A DNA stretch of 18,599 bases. Origin: GCA-002697625 sp002697625 (GTDB lineage Bacteria > Bacteroidota > Bacteroidia > Flavobacteriales > BACL11). Each line of letters starts with the position of its first letter. Position 1 is the stretch's first letter. Positions 15,460 through 18,599 of the stretch are shown piece after piece. The notes under the pieces were generated by a model, which worked only from the letters and a program-made list of their open reading frames with translations, had not been told where the DNA came from and searched no databases. The stretch covers positions 1 to 18,599 of the forward strand of contig CAXFOB010000031.1 of NCBI GenBank assembly GCA_964004625.1, read 5' to 3'. Made by a program: the position numbers and the translations under genes.

Positions 15460-16500
15460 CTATTCAACAATTATTTTCTTCTCCACCGTCCCATCATCAT
15501 AGATGTAAAAGAGAGGTTTACTATTAAAATCTTTAGAATCTCTTCCTAACAAATCCACCGTTCTAATAAGAATTTTAGAATTTACAATATCAACATCAAT
15601 CACATTTGTTGAGTTACAACCAATGAGACCAGTCATGTCGAATTTAGACAAAAAGTTCCATAACTCAACATTAGCATTAATATCTTGATTTCCCCATGAA
15701 CTTAAGGGAGAGGGCCAATCGTGTCCTCCATTAATAATTTTCAACTCTTCAACAGACACACATCCATCTCCATTTTGCCATGAATACCTTTCAACAGTAC
15801 TCCCGTCTGTAGTATTTAAATCCGGTAACTGCGTTATTATTGGAATAACCTCCGTATTATTTGAGTATGACCAGAAACTATCTATCGCGGCGACTGAAAA
15901 ATACCATCCATTTATTGTGTCATTATAAGGATGTATGTCATCATCAGTTCCATTTATACTTAGTACAGCAGTAGGATGTGTTATGTTACAATTTGCAAAT
16001 GCTCCATAAAAAGCAGCGCCAGCAACCGATGCAATTGCTGTTATTTTATTATTGAGCTGACAAGCTAACTCATAAGAAAACATACCCCCAAGAGAATATC
16101 CGCACGCATATATCCTATTTAAATCTATATTATATTCAGATGAAATTGTATCAATTAAAGTTTCAATAAAAAAGATGTCTTTATGATTTGTCGGTTCTTT
16201 ATGTAACCAATTTGTTGAATTACCATCGTTTGGATCTTCAAGCGCCTGAGGATACACCAAGATAAATCCAGCTGTATCAGAAATAGATCTAAAATCCGCT
16301 TCATAATTCATAAAATCATTTGCATATCCCGAGCCGCCATGCAAAGCAAACAATATTGGAGTCGAAATTGATGGTGAATAATTTTGTGGAACATATATAA
16401 TATATTCTCTATTATTTCCATCATACAAAACATTTTCTGTAGTTAATTGTTGTGACATACCGACATAAGGTAAACATAATAAAAGGAGTAGTTTTTTCAT
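15460..16500 (-). CDS. Secreted LpqC/PHB-depolymerase-like esterase with T9SS sorting domain
   Basis: The 346-residue protein has a signal peptide (MKKLLLLLCLPYVGMSQ), then an alpha/beta-hydrolase domain. The oxyanion segment FALHGGSG is at 51-58. The nucleophile is Ser136 in ACGYSLGGM, the acid is in NGTDDDIHPY (Asp187 or a neighbour), and His260 in NGGHDWP completes the triad. This fits the poly(3-hydroxybutyrate) depolymerase / feruloyl-esterase group; the true substrate (polyester or plant/algal ester) is unknown. Residues about 312-346, IRTVDLLGRDSK then IYDDGTVEKKIIVE, are a type IX sorting tail, so the enzyme is exported to the surface or medium. A -7-like TACTTTTG ends 4 nt before the ATG. 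Confidence 0.9.
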   Translation of the reverse strand: MKKLLLLLCLPYVGMSQQLTTENVLYDGNNREYIIYVPQNYSPSISTPILFALHGGSGYANDFMNYEADFRSISDTAGFILVYPQALEDPNDGNSTNWLHKEPTNHKDIFFIETLIDTISSEYNIDLNRIYACGYSLGGMFSYELACQLNNKITAIASVAGAAFYGAFANCNITHPTAVLSINGTDDDIHPYNDTINGWYFSVAAIDSFWSYSNNTEVIPIITQLPDLNTTDGSTVERYSWQNGDGCVSVEELKIINGGHDWPSPLSSWGNQDINANVELWNFLSKFDMTGLIGCNSTNVIDVDIVNSKILIRTVDLLGRDSKDFNSKPLFYIYDDGTVEKKIIVE

Positions 16501-16504
16501 AATG

Positions 16505-16512
16505 CAAAAGTA
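16505..16512 (-). promoter_or_regulatory. Putative -7 element for the esterase (TACTTTTG), 4 nt from the ATG
   Basis: On the minus strand TACTTTTG matches TAnnTTTG and only CATT separates it from the ATG at 16500. The signal peptide begins at this ATG, so a later start is unlikely. The arrangement mirrors purN and suggests a leaderless transcript. Confidence 0.42.
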
Positions 16513-16526
16513 TATAATAATTATCT

Positions 16527-16604
16527 AAAAAAAGCTCGAAGCTGGGACCGAGAGGTCCACCATAGCGTAATCCATCTCATTATGAGTTAAGATTCCACTT
16601 TTTT
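16527..16604. other. GC-richer structured element of unknown nature (hairpins bounded by A7 and T6)
   Basis: Inside a 123-bp AT-rich gap lies a compact stretch with three small dyads: AGCT-cga-AGCT (16533-16543), GGACC-gaga-GGTCC (16545-16558) and CTCAT-t-ATGAG (16576-16586). It begins with A7 (16527-16533) and ends with T6 (16599-16604). Read on the minus strand the first two form hairpins followed by T7, like a terminator; on the plus strand it ends in T6. It could be a small RNA, a terminator for the PPK2 transcript plus extra sequence, or the scar of a lost gene or repeat. No clear match to a tRNA or known riboswitch. Confidence 0.45.
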
Positions 16605-16623
16605 AATAATATATAATTAGCTT

Positions 16624-17457
16624 TTATATAATTTGTTTTAGTTGATTAAGTAATTTATATTGTTCTTGTGTCAAGTTATTAAAAATTACTCCAGATATTT
16701 TTATTTTTTTTTCTTCACTATCAAAACTCCACGATTTTGGTTTTAAATTAATTTTATCATCATAATCAATACATTCAAGTACATATCTTAATGCGTTAAG
16801 TCTAGCAGTGAGTTTGTTATTAGAATTTATCACAGTCCACGGTGAAAATTTTGTTGAGGTTTTTTCAAACATAACCAATTTATAATACGAATAAGTATCC
16901 CATTTAGATAATGAATTAATATCATTTTGAGAAAGCTTCCAGTACTTTAACGAATGATTTTTTCTAATTTCAAAGCGTTTAACTTGAGTCTTCTTGTCTA
17001 CCGAAAGATAAATTTTAATCAAAATAACTCCCCTCTCTATTTGATTTTTCTCCCAGATATTAACATTCTTTAAAAAATATTTATACTGTCCTTTTGTACA
17101 ATAAGACATAGTTGGTTGTATCATAGCTCTTGAATACCATGATCGATCAAAAAAAACAATCTCACCTACATCAGGTAGTTGAGCTTCAAATGTTTTAAAC
17201 CAAGATTTATTTTGTTTTTCTGTGGGAGACCCTAGTTGAAAAACCCTATGATGTAATGGCATTAGATTTTCAACCATATGTTTAATAGCAGATCCTTTTC
17301 CCGCAGCATCTCTTCCTTCAAAAACTATAGCTAAACGTTTGTTGTTTTTAAGAACCCACTCCTGTAATTTGAGAAGTTCTACTTGCAGTCTAAATTTTTC
17401 CTTTTGGAATTGTGAATCAGATATTTTTTTAAAAGTATTATAAAATTTAACACTCAT
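16624..17457 (-). CDS. Polyphosphate kinase 2 (PPK2) family protein, divergent
   Basis: The 277-residue protein has the PPK2 P-loop layout. Walker A is FEGRDAAGKGSAIK (46-59), Walker B is EIVFFDRSWYSRA (99-111), and the lid region is about 161-178 (RFEIRKNHSLKYWKLSQN). PPK2 enzymes move phosphate between polyphosphate and nucleotides; direction and nucleotide (ADP, GDP or AMP) cannot be fixed from this. It differs from common PPK2s in several places: LGSPTEKQNKSW instead of a KPTERE-type segment, AMIQPTMSYC after Walker B, and an extra C-terminal stretch of about 40 residues (238-277). The gene follows NUDIX on the same strand with an 85-bp gap holding its own -7-like element. Confidence 0.88.
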   Translation of the reverse strand: MSVKFYNTFKKISDSQFQKEKFRLQVELLKLQEWVLKNNKRLAIVFEGRDAAGKGSAIKHMVENLMPLHHRVFQLGSPTEKQNKSWFKTFEAQLPDVGEIVFFDRSWYSRAMIQPTMSYCTKGQYKYFLKNVNIWEKNQIERGVILIKIYLSVDKKTQVKRFEIRKNHSLKYWKLSQNDINSLSKWDTYSYYKLVMFEKTSTKFSPWTVINSNNKLTARLNALRYVLECIDYDDKINLKPKSWSFDSEEKKIKISGVIFNNLTQEQYKLLNQLKQII

Positions 17458-17470
17458 AAATAATTTTATT

Positions 17471-17478
17471 CAAAAATA
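17471..17478 (-). promoter_or_regulatory. Putative -7 element for PPK2 (TATTTTTG)
   Basis: TATTTTTG on the minus strand fits TAnnTTTG, 13 nt before the ATG at 17457. Upstream is an ATATAT-rich palindromic stretch (about 17479-17504) without a TTG box. Confidence 0.4.
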
Positions 17479-17542
17479 TGATATATATATTTTATATATA
17501 TTATAATAATATTAAATATACTGTCTAAATGTTAAGTTTAGG

Positions 17543-17974
17543 TTAATTTTTATCTAGAAATGAACTCACTACATCGCAAACATAATTGCGTGAACTTTTT
17601 AGAAAGGGAGTCAATTCTGAAATTGAAACCCACTTTGCATCTGTAATAGATTCTTCATGATCAGGAATTAGAGTTAAATCATTATTATCATAGTACATCA
17701 AGAACCATTTCGCAGTTTTAATAATTTTTTTATTCTTTTTTTTCGAAGAATATTTAGTTGAAATTAATGGCTTTATTAATTTTAATTTATTTTTGACCAC
17801 CCCTGTTTCTTCAGCTACTTCTCTTAGAGCGGCGCATTCATGTGTCTCTTGTAAATCAAGCTTTCCCTTAGGAAGATCCCAAAGACTTTTTCTGAAAATT
17901 AAAAGAAGTTCATTTTGATTATTGACAACTAACCCACCGGCAGTTTCTTTCTTAAAATTTATACGATTTAACAT
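17543..17974 (-). CDS. NUDIX hydrolase
   Basis: The 143-residue protein carries a complete Nudix box at 37-59: G-x5-E-x7-R-E-V-x-E-E-x-G-V, seen as GKLDLQETHECAALREV then AEETGV. The preceding SLWDLPKGK is usual in the family. Such enzymes split nucleoside diphosphates linked to another group (dinucleoside polyphosphates, oxidised nucleotides, sugar nucleotides). The substrate is not determined by sequence; the small single-domain form resembles diadenosine polyphosphate or housecleaning types. It is upstream of PPK2 on the same strand, which is compatible with a shared role in nucleotide or polyphosphate metabolism (inference). Confidence 0.93.
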   Translation of the reverse strand: MLNRINFKKETAGGLVVNNQNELLLIFRKSLWDLPKGKLDLQETHECAALREVAEETGVVKNKLKLIKPLISTKYSSKKKNKKIIKTAKWFLMYYDNNDLTLIPDHEESITDAKWVSISELTPFLKSSRNYVCDVVSSFLDKN

Positions 17975-18077
17975 AATACAAATAGAAACAATAATCTATT
18001 TATTTTTAAAATTCACAAAACCTTTTTTAAACAATTTGGCATTAAAAACTATTATTAAATGTATTAACTAAGGCTTA

Positions 18078-18197
18078 CTAAAAATGTCTATATTTATCAT
18101 TGATAGAGTGGCATTCAAAGTATTCTTTTCTATCTTTTAAAATTTGACGTATTAAAATAGTAATAAATACCGAGCTCAGTATTAAGAATGTAATCAT
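18078..18197 (-). CDS. 39-residue single-pass membrane miniprotein (unrecognised)
   Basis: On the minus strand an ATG at 18197 opens a 39-codon frame ending in TAG at 18078. It begins MITFLILSSVFITILIRQ, a good single membrane helix, then a charged tail ILKDRKEYFECHSIND and KYRHF. The positive-inside rule puts the tail in the cytoplasm. A perfect -7 element (TATGTTTG, 18220-18227) lies 22 nt upstream, which strengthens the call. It occupies most of the 307-bp gap between NUDIX and the TonB receptor gene and points the same way. I recognise no family. It could still be a chance frame in AT-rich DNA. Confidence 0.5.
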   Translation of the reverse strand: MITFLILSSVFITILIRQILKDRKEYFECHSINDKYRHF

Positions 18198-18219
18198 AAT
18201 TTTCTAATTTTTAATGACA

Positions 18220-18227
18220 CAAACATA
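18220..18227 (-). promoter_or_regulatory. Putative -7 element for the miniprotein (TATGTTTG)
   Basis: TATGTTTG on the minus strand matches TAnnTTTG exactly, 22 nt from the miniprotein ATG at 18197. No TTG is found around -33. Confidence 0.4.
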
Positions 18228-18281
18228 TTATGTTATTCCCTGTTATACATTATGTAATTATTAACAAAAAGTTATTTAATC

Positions 18282-18599
18282 TTAAATTTGATAATTAATT
18301 TTAAATTTTATTGTACTACCCGGTTTGTACAATTTGAAAACTTCACTTTCCGAGTTAAATGACGATGTTTTCATAATTTTTTTCTGATTTAACAAGTTGT
18401 CTATAGCCATAGTAATGGTAAAATTAGAATTAATATTTTTATTAAAATTAAAATTTAAACTGTGAAATGGCGCGGTATAAATATCTGGATTTAAATTCAT
18501 TGATACAATTGATAGTGTTTTTCCTTGGACATTATAAAACAAACCTGTTTCTAACCCAATATTTTTATTTTTATAATTAAAAGATAAATTAATCATATA
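18282..18599 (-). CDS. TonB-dependent outer-membrane receptor, C-terminal fragment (cut by window edge)
   Basis: The frame is open to the right edge, so the bulk of the gene lies beyond the window. The visible 105 or so residues alternate polar and hydrophobic positions like outer-membrane beta strands. They include GLETGLFYNVQGKTLSIV, then IDNLLNQKK and a last strand YKPGSTIKFKINYQI, which is the usual end of a flavobacterial TonB receptor barrel (PG-x-x-F/I then a terminal aromatic strand). Such receptors import siderophores, vitamins or glycans. The substrate cannot be judged from the C-terminus; no SusD partner is visible downstream on this strand. Confidence 0.8.
   Translation of the reverse strand, partial: YMINLSFNYKNKNIGLETGLFYNVQGKTLSIVSMNLNPDIYTAPFHSLNFNFNKNINSNFTITMAIDNLLNQKKIMKTSSFNSESEVFKLYKPGSTIKFKINYQI

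Noticed and set aside
16533..16560. Degenerate tRNA (minus-strand GGTCCCAGCTTCGAGC looks like a T-arm)
   Set aside because: The five bases on either side of the TTCGAGC loop do not pair, and no acceptor, D or anticodon arm can be drawn.
16521..16580. Minus-strand 19-residue Trp/Arg-rich frame (MRWITLWWTSRSQLRAFFR) before the esterase, like an attenuator leader peptide
   Set aside because: The esterase -7 element lies downstream of it, the esterase is not an amino-acid gene, and the frame overlaps the hairpins. No evidence of translation.

Overview
The window looks like chromosomal DNA of a low-GC marine-type Flavobacteriia/Bacteroidota organism. The signs are two secreted proteins with Por (type IX) secretion C-terminal sorting domains, the tail of a TonB-dependent outer-membrane receptor, signal peptides ending in the Bacteroidota style, several -7 promoter elements matching TAnnTTTG, and a gene order purN / acpP-fabF-rnc-IPExxxVDY-pyk that I recall as typical of the phylum. 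No phage, insertion sequence, CRISPR array or defence locus is visible. Most of the window is housekeeping, and I did not find a convincing new multi-gene system.

Layout. 1-1777 (+): the 3' part of an ALDH7-type aldehyde dehydrogenase, then an aspartyl/asparaginyl beta-hydroxylase-family protein. 1839-3316 (-): rpiB followed by a secreted M28 aminopeptidase. 3317-3805: a very AT-rich gap without genes. 3806-5938 (-): RNase R in unusually AT-rich DNA. 5983-7474 (+): a small basic lipoprotein and a secreted seven-repeat propeller protein. 7495-7599: a two-way terminator and tRNA-Asn(GTT) on the minus strand. 7670-8596 (+): a PfkB-family kinase that meets rnhA tail to tail. 8593-9635 (-): purN-rnhA, coupled by a TAATG junction.

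9756-14814 (+) is one tightly packed run: acpP, fabF, rnc, an IPExxxVDY-type protein, pyk and an M42 aminopeptidase. Junctions include GTGA, ATGA and an 8-nt overlap, so co-transcription is very likely. It joins fatty-acid synthesis, dsRNA processing and the last step of glycolysis. purN-rnhA is divergent from it and shares the intergenic promoter region.

14976-18599 is looser and more accessory-like: a DoxX-type membrane protein, a secreted esterase with a sorting domain, a compact GC-richer hairpin element of unknown nature (16527-16604), a divergent PPK2 polyphosphate kinase, a NUDIX hydrolase, an unannotated 39-residue membrane miniprotein (18078-18197) and the truncated TonB receptor.

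The points most worth a second look are the hairpin element at 16527-16604, the miniprotein with its own -7 element, an Asn replacing a metal-binding Asp in RNase III, two -7 elements only 4 nt from their start codons (possible leaderless mRNAs), and the AT-rich gap with repeated ATTAACA words. All identifications come from reading the sequence; no database search was run.
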